DNA from: Halichondria panicea
Lineage: Eukaryota; Porifera; Demospongiae; Suberitida; Halichondriidae
DNA: 64,000 bases
Reading direction: 5' to 3'
NCBI RefSeq assembly: GCF_963675165.1
Contig: NC_087391.1
Location: forward strand, 124,001-188,000
Both the position numbers and the translations under genes were made by a program. Below are positions 54,194 to 64,000 of this stretch, piece after piece (the stretch's first letter is position 1; each line of letters opens with the position of its first letter). Below the pieces are notes generated by a model that did no database searches, had not been told where the DNA came from, and was given only the letters and a program-made list of their open reading frames with translations.

Positions 54194-56113
54194 TTAAGTG
54201 AGATGGTGATAGTTTGTGGGCAATATCCAATCCATCTTCAGGTTCCTATGAAGAAAAGTAAAATTAATGTTAAAATGTAAATACCTTGTGTAGCAAACCT
54301 TAGCTGGTAGAGTGAATGCTCCTCTCTTGATGCTTACTGTGTCACCCCTCACCTCTAGCCCTGTGCATGTGGGAGGGTAGTCTGATACCACACTATAGAG
54401 CAATGGCCGGGGGTGACTCACCATACATTGTGCATAGCTCAGCAGTTGAGGCAATGTCTGACATGAGTAGCCAGGTAGACATGGTCGCGATGGGAATGCC
54501 ACTATTCCGACTGCAGTAAGCTTTGCTCACAATGGACAGAGCAACGCTGTAACAGAGATAGGATAGAGATAGTTGGTTAGACAGCCACATACCGTCTCAT
54601 GGTACTGACGTATGGCAGCACAGCTGACTGCTCGAGAGGGGAGAGGGAGGACACTAGCCGGAACCAACGAATATAGTTATTCTCCATATAGCTCCTACTG
54701 ATGCACAAGGCTCTGACCACACAAGGGTGGCTCCTAGCACACACACACACACACACACACACAGTAGCCGTTACAGCCATATATACACTATCAATTTAAT
54801 GCTTTACCTTAAGTCGTTGCTAAGCTGCAGTGCATGTTGAACAGAGTGGGGGTTCCCTGGAAACAAATTTGACAGTATAATATCAATAGAAACACGTACA
54901 CACTTACCTAAGTTGACAAGCAGGTGATAAGCCTCAAACTCAGGGTATGATACAATGCCTTGTCGTACCAGCTTGACCAAACACTGTTGAAGGTGATCTC
55001 TGTTCAATTTAGGGTCAAATTTATCCACTGGACATCTCCACAACCTTCAATTAAGGTACAGAGAGGAGGGGTGACCAGTACACAGCATAGATACACAGTG
55101 TGTACCTGTACTGGGCATAAAGATGGAACCTGGCTGCTAGTTGACATATGTAGTCGACATCAGAGCCAGTGAGTTGCTATGCAAACAGTGTGAGAACATG
55201 TTAACATTTCTACAAGTGAATAGCTCTTAATATGGAAATAAGGACAATTGAGCCAAATTAATCATGTGCAAACATTAAACATATTAGGCTAATGCCTGAT
55301 AGGTTATGTGTAACAAGAGTGCAGTACCTGATAGGTTATGTCCTGTCTTATGGACTGTAGTCTGTTAGTGACAAACTCACAAACTAGCCACCAAGGATAG
55401 TCTGACCTCTCACACACCCTGTACCAGTAATGTATGTGTTGAATGATCTATACTGTATAGCATTTTAAGAAAGGGCCAAAACATTCAGTCAGGGTAGATA
55501 TAGAATAAAGATTTGTTGTACAGTGTATCAGTTTGCCCTAGCTTCAACATCAATACTAATTTCAATACCATAGTTGATGATTGGGGTAAATATTACCTTT
55601 TATGGTATTATTGATAAAGGGTATGACTTGGCATTGAGTTAGCAACACGTTTGTTATTACGTTATTTTTAGACTTGCATACCTTGTAATAATGCATACCT
55701 TGTAATAAGATAAGTGATGGCATCAACCAGGACACTCAGAGGGCGAAGGTCACTGGGTACTGGAGTCACATGACCTGCACCTGATCTGATAAACTCCTTC
55801 ACAGGGACAGTGTTACAGCCACTAGCCCCCTCTGTGTGTGGTGGAGACACCTCCAGCACATGTAACCTCCTCAGAGCTTTACGTCTGTACAAAACATGCA
55901 TCAATTAATTAGCAAATCATTCATATACACGTACACAGAGCCTAGATCCGAAAGAAAAGTTAATGTATAATTATGAAGTGATGCATCCATTACAGTATGC
56001 CAACGAGTAGGTACTAGGTACCTTTCTGATTCTTCTGGAGGACAAAACTGTGAGCAGGTACCAGCCAGTAGGGGATTCCCCCAGCTCGCAGAGTGCTCGT
56101 AACTGGTACACAT
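54194..56113 (-). CDS. SAC3D1: SAC3D1-like SAC3/GANP domain protein
   Basis: Ten exons (56022-56113, 55699-55884, 55328-55418, 55106-55176, 54908-55044, 54808-54856, 54593-54733, 54422-54546, 54285-54381, 54194-54245) give 346 residues (human 358), all phases consistent. GTCSQFCPPEESERR at the start is the SAC3 signature (GTCPDMCP...ER). SDLRPLSVLVDAITYLITR, NRLQSIRQDITYQ and YIRWFRLVSSL follow the SAC3 helical domain that in Sac3/GANP scaffolds the TREX-2 mRNA export complex; SAC3D1 itself is linked to centrosomes and mitosis. The intron between the eighth and ninth exons is only about 40 bases and uses an ATCAG acceptor past a nearer TATAG, which would break the frame. It could also be described as a small GANP paralogue. 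Confidence 0.85.
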
Positions 56114-56167
56114 AATTTACAAGTGGGGATTCCCCCAGCTTGTTTAGCCGTGGTGAGGGGATTCCCC
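56071..56167. promoter_or_regulatory. Three kappaB-like GGGGATTCCCC sites
   Basis: GGGGATTCCCCC at 56071-56082 (inside the first SAC3D1 coding exon) and 56125-56136, and GGGGATTCCCC at 56157-56167, each followed by CAGCT. They fit the NF-kB consensus GGGRNWYYCC. The wider unit GGGGATTCCCCCAGCT is itself repeated, so it may be a small tandem repeat rather than a set of selected sites. Confidence 0.55.
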
Positions 56168-56203
56168 AGCTTGTGGGAGGGGCTTGTTAACTGTTCCTAA
56201 ACA

Positions 56204-56668
56204 ATGAGTTCTGTGAGAGAGAAGTTGGTCCATTACAGACAGAGCAAAGCGAAGGAGAAGCCATCAGAGCTACACAGAGGAGAGGAAGCTATCAGCACAC
56301 CAATCACAAGTGTTCCAACACATTCGGAAGATCCTATACAAGTCCACAATGAAGTCAATGTATCCAGTGAAACAAGCACTTCTGATTCAAAAACAGATGG
56401 AAGTTTCCACCCCCTCGGTACTGCCCTCAAAATAGGACTATGGTTTCTACTGTGGGGGATCAGTATTGAGTGTGGCTTTGGTGTGGTGTACGTGATCTTC
56501 TCAGGCCTGGTTCTGATGGCCTACTCGCTGTATGGTAGTCGGCGACCTAGACACGAACCTAGTGCATACTCTGTGTTCAACAAGGGCTGTGAGAGCATCG
56601 ATGGAACACTAACAGCTGAACAGTTTGAGAGAGAACTCAGATATGGGCCCACTAATGTTAGAAAATGA
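56204..56668 (+). CDS. SAYSD1: SAYSD1, SAYSvFN-domain protein
   Basis: A single exon of 154 residues. An N-terminal amphipathic/basic start (VREKLVHYRQSKAKEK) and a disordered middle lead to a hydrophobic hairpin (LGTALKIGLWFLLWGISIE, then CGFGVVYVIFSGLVLMAYSL) and the diagnostic SAYSVFNKGCESIDGTL plus TAEQFERELRYGP, almost as in human SAYSD1 (SAYSVFNPGCEAIQGTLTAEQLEREL). SAYSD1 is an ER membrane protein that recognises UFMylated, stalled ribosomes at the translocon and helps clear clogged substrates. It is head-to-head with SAC3D1, 90 bases away, across the kappaB-like repeats. Confidence 0.95.
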   Translation: MSSVREKLVHYRQSKAKEKPSELHRGEEAISTPITSVPTHSEDPIQVHNEVNVSSETSTSDSKTDGSFHPLGTALKIGLWFLLWGISIECGFGVVYVIFSGLVLMAYSLYGSRRPRHEPSAYSVFNKGCESIDGTLTAEQFERELRYGPTNVRK

Positions 56669-56728
56669 TCATTTATTTTTTTATTCACACCAAATAATTA
56701 TTATATAATTTTCATATTCATAAAGTTC

Positions 56729-57328
56729 CTATCTGATGAATGTTTTGAAGTACGATTCAAGAATTGATTCCACTTGAACTTCTGAGTAATCTACAACAGT
56801 GATATCAGCTGACCCCCTCACCATGGCAGACAGTCCTAGAGTAACAAGACGCATTACTAGCGTAGCTACTATTGTTAGTTTGTGTGCTCACTCTTGTCTG
56901 GTTGAGGTCTATAAAGACAGAGTGTCTTCTTGCCCATGGCCACAGCTCTCCCTATCTCATACCCCACACCCAGCGAGACTTGGGTAACCTCAGCAACAAG
57001 AACTGCATCATTATATAAATCATTGGGTTAGTATACATAGTATAAGTATTGTACTACCTACCATCTGACTGCTTTAGCCAGTCAACATCACGATCATGGA
57101 TTTCTTTATCAGTGAGCAACACATCCCCTGCATTTAAATATTTGTTGAACCAGAGGATATTCATTCATGTGTTTAATAGTGACTACCTTTCTCAGTCATG
57201 TTAGGGTTTCCAACATGCTCTGTCAGAACAGATCCATACTTCTTCAAGATGTCCACTATCTTGGCGTATATGTGAGCATCAGCTCTACCAGCACGAATAC
57301 TACCAGCGAAATAGATCTTCAAAGACAT
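56729..57328 (-). CDS. DNPH1: DNPH1 (RCL) 5-hydroxymethyl-dUMP N-hydrolase
   Basis: Four exons (57187-57328, 57062-57127, 56892-57002, 56729-56835) give about 141 residues. KIYFAGSIRAGRADAHIY carries the nucleotide-binding GSIRxGR loop, YGSVLTEHV matches the human FGTVLTEHV, DRDVDWLKQSD-V and VAEVTQVSLGVGYE hold the catalytic Asp and Glu of the family, and LSAMVRGSAD the final loop. The enzyme removes 5-hydroxymethyluracil from its monophosphate and keeps that base out of DNA. It is shorter than human DNPH1 (174) because it lacks N- and C-terminal tails. Tail-to-tail with SAYSD1, only 60 bases apart. Confidence 0.93.
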
Positions 57329-57574
57329 CACTTTGATAAAGTTTCACATGTGGTTTTGCACATGCGTAGTGGGTGGGATTGCTAATGGCAGTCTCAGAGC
57401 CGCATGCTTATAGCCTCGATTCTAGATTTTTATATGGTTCAAAGATCAAACTTTCTTTCTTTCTTCCTTTCTTTCTTGCCTTCAACGCACATGGTGTTTA
57501 TTTACATTTACTTCATCTCTATCAAAGATCTCCTCTACCTAGCTACTCCATATCCATAGATACAATATACCCAG
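57329..57574. promoter_or_regulatory. Divergent promoter, DNPH1 / NUP133
   Basis: These 246 bases lie between opposed start codons, with TGCACATGCGTAGTGG (NRF1-like half site) near 57357 and a TTTCTTTCTTTCTTCC pyrimidine tract near 57450-57480. No TATA box is evident for either gene. Confidence 0.35.
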
Positions 57575-60500
57575 ATGTTTGTGACTCCCAAAGTGTCGTC
57601 AGGAAGACCCTCGCTGGGTGGGCAGTCATTCCTCAATGCCAGCATCACAGGGAGGAGAAGCACACAGACCACTCCAAAGTCAACACCCACTTTCAAGAGG
57701 TATGTATATATATAGCTGGTACTGGTTGACATGCAGTGTGTACCCTCAGGAATGTGGGGCAGGTGCTGGAGGAGACGGAGGATCATGTAGTGACAGCACT
57801 CAATACCCCAGTACCAGTGCAAGTACAAGAAGCACTCAAAACCAGCCGAGGAGGTATGTACGTCCGGCACTGCTGTGTCATGTGATATGACTCGTACTCC
57901 AATCAGATATTGATGTGTGTCTGGGGGAGTGTGGTTGGGCCTGGCTAGTAGTCGAGAGGAAGTTGCTGCTATGGAGATACTCTAGTCAACAAATTACAGT
58001 ATGTATAATAACAAGAGTTCCTAATGAACTCTTGATAATAAATATAATAATTACGATAATGGAAATTAATTATTCAATTTTTTAGACACAATGTATTTCC
58101 ATGAATCTACCTCCCACTCGGCCGGGAAGTGGGTGGAGCTCTAAATTGATTGCAGTATCAGCACAAGCTAGTGAGCTGGCGTAAGTCTCCCCCCACACAC
58201 ATCTTGTCATCATCTATAACCTCCTTGTACAGTGCCCCCCTCCTGGCAGTCTCCCCTGAGGGCAAGGCCTACTATTGGAGCAATGTGCTCAGAGACACCT
58301 CTGTGCTGTGTGAGGAGGTGTTGTCACTAGGGAACGCCCACTCATTCTCCCTGACCCCCCTCCCACACGCCCACACATACCTCCTCGCCTCAACATCCGC
58401 CTCACTCTTCCTCTTACAACCATCAGATACACAAGTGAGTGTACAGGCTTGTATGGAGCTACTAAATCTAGCTCTTAAGAAGTTGAATGCCTTATGTCTG
58501 GATGTAGATTAAAATGTTATCCAGGGCCTCAACCATAATGCTACGAAATTAGATTTTCCAAAATGATGCTCTGGTGTATATATTCACCAGCTGTTAGCGC
58601 GTGAGGTACCGCTGCCTGAAGGGATGCTGTCCGGGATTGGTCGACGTATGAGCACTTTGTTCTTTGGAGGAGGAGTTACAATACCTCAAGAGATAAGGGG
58701 TGTGGTCTGCGGGGAAGGGGGCATGGTCTTTGTCCTCACTGACACACATCTGCAACGCTGGCAGTACCGCAGCAGCAAACTGGAGGTACATAAAATATAG
58801 CAAAATGTCATTGATATCATGAGAGTTATTGCCTCTAGCTGGTGTATAATGTTGAGTTGAAGCCAGTCATCTCGGACAGTGTGTGTCTGAACCAGTGGGT
58901 GGAGTTTGACCATGCATCCAATCAAATTGCAGTATGGCTAGTGGACGTACAGCTAGCTGGGTTAGTGTCTCTGCTAGTGAATAAATTTAATTAATTGTTT
59001 TTGCAGTGACAACGTGATTGTCCTGTTTGCCATGGTAATCGGTGACTCCACCAGTGCAGAGTATGGGCTAAGTAAGTCCACCCACACTATCACACCTCAC
59101 ACCCCTCACTCCTCACACACCCTTACTCCTTACACAGCACTCTTCCCCCTCCACTCTCGTGAGGAGCCTAGCCCTGACGTGGACAACTTGGTCAGACTCA
59201 ACTACACAACCTCCTACACAGTGAGTCATTCACCAGGATTATAGTTTATACAGCTCATGATATTCCCCCAGGCTGGCACTGCTGACTCAGCACTACTTCG
59301 ATACACCCTCCTGGGGTCCCCACACATCCTGGCCATGTACGACAGACACACAGTACTGCTAGTCAAGCGTGAGTGTGCTCACTACACTCTATAAATTTTG
59401 TTGATGTTGATTCCCACTGCCCCCTTCTCTAGTGTCCAAGGGACTACCTGATATGATCTCCTTCCCCACACCTAACTCTGTCCTCGGAGCTGGCCACACC
59501 CCCTCACACAGCGTACTCTTCACTCTACATCAGGGGGTGGTCTGCGTAGCTCCTAACATTGGCACTACTGGCAGCATTGTACCACAGCAGCGACAGTTGA
59601 CCACACCTCTACGACAGTCATTTTTAGCCACACCCACTCCCCTCTCTCGTACGGCTTCTACACTAATGGCCCCTGAAGTGTCCGAGGAAGCCACAGAAAT
59701 ACTCAAGACTGCCTTTGCTGAATATTTGGAAGGAAATCTGGTTCGTTTTATTTATAATAATAATTATTGATATTACGTACTTGCAGGCAAGAGTGGAGGA
59801 ATTGTGTGATGAGCATTTTCCCCCGGCTCTATTTTCATCGGCTCTGGATACTCCGGGAGATGTGGGTGTGATTGGACTCTCTGCCCTCATCATGGACGAC
59901 AAGCCGGTGAACTCTGACCCTGGATGGAGTGAGGGGGCGGATGCTCCCGGGGGAAAGTCCCTGATACTGATCTACAGGCTAGAGCAGAAGCTGTTAGCCC
60001 ACAACAGGTGTGATATCTATAGCTATTAACAAACCAAACATCATCTCTTGTTCATTGTCAGTGAATAAGTATTTGTCAGAAGTGTGTAAATTACATGTAA
60101 TAACTGTATGTACTGACATACTGTGTAGTGTGTGTCTGTGTGTGTGTGTGTAACTGGTGTTGTGATTGCTCTCACGATGATGACAGGTATATGGGGTTCC
60201 TGGCAGACAGTGGGTTGTTGGATCGTCTCACAGCCGTCACTGTGAGGGGGCGTGGTCTGGACACTAGGCTGCTCCTGTGTGAGCATGCAGAGAAGATACA
60301 GGCAGCCATGGCTGTGAGGAAAACACACAACCAGTAAGATATGTGTATAGCTAGCTAGCTAGTGTTTAGTGTCTGCTGGTGATATACTTATTCAGCATGT
60401 TTGATATTATTTGTTCATAGGATCACTGATGAGTTGGTTCGTGTGGCAGTGCGTGGGCGTAGCCCCTCCCCCTTGTCTAAGACGGAGCAGTTCTACACGC

Positions 60501-63500
60501 AGCTCTCCTTGTCTGACTCACTCCTCACTGCCCTGCCCTCCCTCCATAAGGACCTGCTCGCTAGGTTCACATCTCCTCAAGAACGGTGAGCACTATTCAG
60601 TTCTGATCAGCGTTTCTGTTAGTGGTGGTTGGTTGTAGGGGTGATTTCTGAAAGTTTGAAAATTGGACAACTGAACACTGAACTTATTTATTCCGCTTTT
60701 ATAATCCCCCTGCATAGTTAACCACGCCCCTTTTATACCCCCTGCAGAGTTGACTTATTGCTAACGACGTCCTCTCTTCTACTGACTGTACTAAGAGATG
60801 CAATCCTCTATCGCCATAACAACATTCATATGTACCAGGTTCTGGACACTCCCCGAGACCACACCCACACCACGCCCCCACACGAGGCTGTATACTGGAC
60901 GTCTAGTGACCAGATGAGGGCTGTTTTGAACGAGCAAGTGGAACTACTAATGAGTGTGGGCGGGATGGAAGCAAGCGAACAGGTACAATAATATATAATA
61001 TTCTCATAATTATTAGTACAGAAATCACTCGATTAATTCCACAGGACAAGCCTCGAGTGTGGTCCCTTGTTGGTGGGCTGGCTGATATTCTCTTTGATGG
61101 GTATAAAGTTCACATTGACACTTTGCCGTAAGTCATGTGATCCAGAAGACATATATATAACCTGTATGTTTGACTATAGACTAGACAGTACACGGCAAAC
61201 TGAGGTTCAAAGGTCATTCGAAGCAGACAGAACAAGGATCCTTATGTCACTGGGTAAGTAATCAATATATCACATGATACTCTCTCGTATCACATGATAC
61301 TCACATGACTAGTGGAGGTGGGGCAGCACGGACATGCCACAGAGTTGGCTGAGAGATATGGTGACTTCCGTGTGCTAGTACAGCTGTGTGATGGTGCGGG
61401 GGACATGGAGAAGATCAGGGACTACATGCACACCTACAAGGCACAGGTGAGTCATACCCCGCGTTATATGAAGTCACACCTACAAGGCACAGGTGAGCAG
61501 CGTTATAATGAAGTTTTTGAGCGGCCATAACTTTAATTTCGTTGGTCCAATAACGTTAATTTTGTGATTTTCTGAAAGCTTAGAAAAAGGCCATTCAGAT
61601 GATGTGTTAAAATCAATAGTTTATTTTTGACCTGTTTATGATAAAAGACATGGGCTATATAGCCCATGGTCTTTTTCCGAAAATGGGAAATTATGGCCCG
61701 TTCCAAATTTGAGAATTGAGCATACCATAAGAGCTCCTTCTAAGTTTTCAGAAAATCAGAAAATTAATGTGATTGTTCGAACGAAACTAAATTTATGGCT
61801 GTTTAAAGATAAACAAACGCTGGGTACATTAAGCCTGCACTCTGTATTGCTATTGCTATAGCTACAAATTATTTCTTCAAAATGTTTAAGTGTATTTTCT
61901 CTTTTTTGTAGGGCTTTTCTGAGTTTCTGTTCAAATGGTATCTGGACGAGGGCAAGCTTCAAGAGCTGCTCTCATTCTCAGAGTCTCTCCCTGTTGAGTT
62001 GTCCTCTTTCCTGACACCGCACCCACACCTACGCTGGCTCCACTCACTCTCAGTCAAGGACTACGATCAGGTGCCCAGCTATAGCTACGGTGTATATAGC
62101 TATATCTTGGATTGGCCATAATTCATAATATCGATGTTTATAGGCACATGGTGACCTCAAAACACTAGCAGACAGAGAGGCTGAGTGTGTGGCCAAGAAG
62201 AAGGTGATGTCCTTGTATAGTGTTCCCCCGTCCCCTAGTGTTCATTTATACTGTCTCCCCATGCAGACTCTGCTTAGTCTGAGCAAGCTCTCACTGTTAG
62301 CGGCTAAAGGAGGGAGGGCAGACACCTCTGAGCTAGACTCCGCCCTCTATCGTATTGAGTACCAACAACACCTCCCTCAAGACACTCTAGAGGTCAGTAT
62401 TACTGTAATTGATGTATTATTATACAGCATTTAATGTTAAGCTGCGCCTCCTGTACAGGTAGCTGGTTTGGACGCTGAGCTGATGCCCCCATTGTCCACT
62501 CAGCAGATTATCGAGGTACATTACCATCATGTCATGTGCTTGTCATGTGCTTATCATGTGACGTGTTTAACAGCTGTACGTGGGAGATGACCACTGTGTG
62601 GACGAGGGAAGATTCATTGCTGCCTTAGAGCTAATCCACCAAACCTACCCTGTGAGTAAATAGTCGTGTGTAGGGGGGGAGGGCGGGTTTGTGTGTGTGT
62701 GTGGGGAGTGGGTGGGTGTGTGCTTGGAATGGGGTTATAAGCACAAGGCCTCTTGGGTTGGATAGAATCGTGTGTGCACCAAATGTATTGTAGCTGTACA
62801 TGTCTTCATGCTGTACTGGCTACTAGTGTCTGTCATGTGTTGTGTGTAGGAGGAGAGCCCTGAGGGAACTGAGCTGAGGTGCTATATCTGGAGTCAGGCC
62901 ATCTTAAGAGATGAGTACGTTTAACAATGTTTAACAATGGCATGTACATGTATGTGAGGATAATGCAATGATGTGTTTAGATCAGTGATCGCTTTTGGAA
63001 TGAAATGTTCAAGGAAAAAGTATAGTCTTACAATTGTTCGAAAGGGACCTGTTTAGAGAGAGAGGGCTATCTTTGACCTTCATTAGGATTGTGCATTTTC
63101 ACAAGTAATAGATGAAAGCCCTTTGAAAGGCCTATTGCTAATAGTGCTGTATGCATAGATACAGAGAGGGATTGGCAACAAAAGCACCTCGAATAGCTAT
63201 CCGTGTTTCCCTGCGGTTTAATCCTACTTCCAACGCTGGAAAAAATAGCCAAAGACGCAAAAAGAGTAAATGATTGTCTTACTGTCAGTGTAAGAATTCT
63301 GCTGCTTTATTATCTATTATGCCATTCTTTTATACTCAAGTTAACAGCCTATTATTCTTTTCAAATTGCCTATTATTCCTAACAATAAGACCCATGTCGT
63401 TGCACAAGTAACATCATACTATAAATAATTACCACATGATTCTATCTATTAACACTAATGTGTCTTTAATATAGAATGCCTTGTTTTCTCGCGTTTGGTG

Positions 63501-63984
63501 GGATAGCTTGTCAAGTTCTGTTATTGATTTTATGTGTAGCTTATGTGCGGACATGATCCGTTGCCAATCCCTGTATCTAATTTGTGTGTGAGTACAAAAC
63601 AAATTATTATATACGCCGCTTGTAACCCACCCCCTCACACACACACACACACACACACAGCTTGTAACCCGCCCCCTCACACACACACACACACACACAC
63701 ACAGCTGGAGTCAGCTCGATACTGATGACCCTCTTAAAGAGCTACAAAAAACATTTTTCTCCAGTTTAATTGTTGAGGGATACAACCGAGGTCTGGATGT
63801 GCTGAGTCTGCTACCAGAGTTGCCACGCCTCCTATCGTACGAGGCCCTCACTGAAAGGGGTGTGGCTAATGACCCTGTGTTCCAGTTTATGTTGCGGGCT
63901 GGTTACGAGCAACTACAACGAGTGCAGGCTAACAGGAGGGCGGGGCTGGATACTGACACAGGGCAGACCATGGACAGTGACTGA
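57575..63984 (+). CDS. NUP133: NUP133, nuclear pore Y-complex nucleoporin
   Basis: Twenty-five exons sum to 3,372 bases, 1,123 residues (human 1,156), with phases consistent: first 57575-57699, largest 59433-59740, last 63705-63984. A basic Ser/Thr N-terminus is followed by a beta-propeller (for example AWLVVERKLLLWRYS, SPEGKAYYWSNVL) and a long alpha-solenoid. Strong landmarks are GMLSGIGRRMSTLFFGG, the ALPS membrane-curvature sensor of Nup133; NSDPGWSEGADAPGG; TRLLLCEHAEKIQAAM; FLFKWYLDEGK; AKKK-TLLSLSKLSLL; and LLPELPRLLSYEAL with FQFMLRAGYEQLQ at the end. NUP133 sits at the tip of the Y-complex stem, binds NUP107 and is needed for pore assembly and mRNA export. Several exons are below 70 bases. 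The gene is complete and ends 16 bases before the window edge. Confidence 0.96.
61505..61815. repeat. Palindromic dispersed repeat in NUP133 intron 18
   Basis: Between the exons ending 61446 and starting 61912. The arms carry GGCCATAACTTTAATTTCGT and AACTAAATTTATGGCTGTTT; the centre is ATGGGCTATATAGCCCAT, a perfect palindrome. Confidence 0.75.
63157..63578. mobile_element. Probable non-autonomous DNA transposon (MITE-like)
   Basis: AGATACAG(AGAG)GGATTGGCAAC at 63157-63179 is inverted at 63560-63578 (GTTGCCAATCCCTGTATCT), enclosing about 380 A/T-rich bases without a coding frame, inside the last NUP133 intron (62915-63704). The 4-base difference between the ends and lack of a clear target duplication suggest an old copy. 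Confidence 0.5.
63614..63704. repeat. Duplicated CA tract with splice-site-like end
   Basis: Two copies of CTTGTAACCC(A/G)CCCCCTC plus about 22 bases of CA and an AG end lie in tandem; the second provides the acceptor of the last NUP133 exon. Confidence 0.85.
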
Positions 63985-64000
63985 CAATATTATAATTATA

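Noticed and set aside
63429-63698. 89-codon minus-strand frame in the last NUP133 intron
   Set aside because: It spans a CA tract and the MITE-like element, with no recognisable protein family.

Overview
The window looks like nuclear DNA from a compact, early-branching animal genome, most likely a sponge (demosponge). The reasons are: animal-specific genes (vasohibin, WDR81, FRMD8, GMAP-210, a QRICH2-type sperm protein) at about one gene per 2.5-3 kb; many introns of only 40-120 bp with plain GT-AG ends; gene pairs that alternate head-to-head and tail-to-tail across a few dozen to a few hundred bases; and introns full of CA/GT microsatellites and short A/T-rich runs. The species cannot be read from the sequence.

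Layout. 1-2.4 kb: 5' part of a HYLS1-like centriole gene (-), then a consortin-like TPR/membrane protein (+). 2.5-14.6 kb: a complete WDR81 (-, 20 exons), head-to-head with CIAO2B (+, 14.7-15.3 kb). 15.5-19.9 kb: a QRICH2/DUF4795 coiled-coil protein (-), head-to-head with ZNRD2 (+). 20.8-31.1 kb: COG2 (-, 16 exons), whose 5.55 kb intron 11 holds three separate + strand genes for small secreted cystine-rich proteins that resemble interleukin-17. 31.3-34.9 kb: FRMD8 (+). 35.0-37.5 kb: a PLD3-type phospholipase D family exonuclease (-), followed by three tandem RNase T2-family genes (+, 38.0-42.4 kb; the first a likely pseudoenzyme) and a cystatin (-). 43.7-46.2 kb: vasohibin (+) and BBIP1 (-). 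46.2-48.1 kb: a scrap yard with hairpin elements, fragments of RNase T2 and vasohibin, and a broken cofilin copy. 48.2-54.0 kb: GMAP-210/TRIP11 (+), cofilin (-), COA6 (+). 54.2-57.3 kb: SAC3D1 (-), SAYSD1 (+), DNPH1 (-). 57.6-64.0 kb: NUP133 (+, 25 exons, complete).

Most genes are housekeeping: membrane traffic (WDR81, COG2, GMAP-210, SAYSD1), cilia/centrioles (HYLS1, BBIP1, QRICH2), nuclear pore and mRNA export (NUP133, SAC3D1), mitochondria and Fe-S assembly (COA6, CIAO2B), cytoskeleton (cofilin, vasohibin, ZNRD2). Two blocks stand out as possibly immune: the nested IL-17-like trio with TATA-type promoters, and the PLD3/RNase T2 neighbourhood, which brings together two enzyme families that in mammals jointly process RNA in endolysosomes upstream of Toll-like receptors.

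A family of roughly 300-bp palindromic repeats recurs at least nine times, nearly always inside introns. All exon boundaries were placed by hand from splice signals, reading frame and remembered homologues; expect errors of a few bases.
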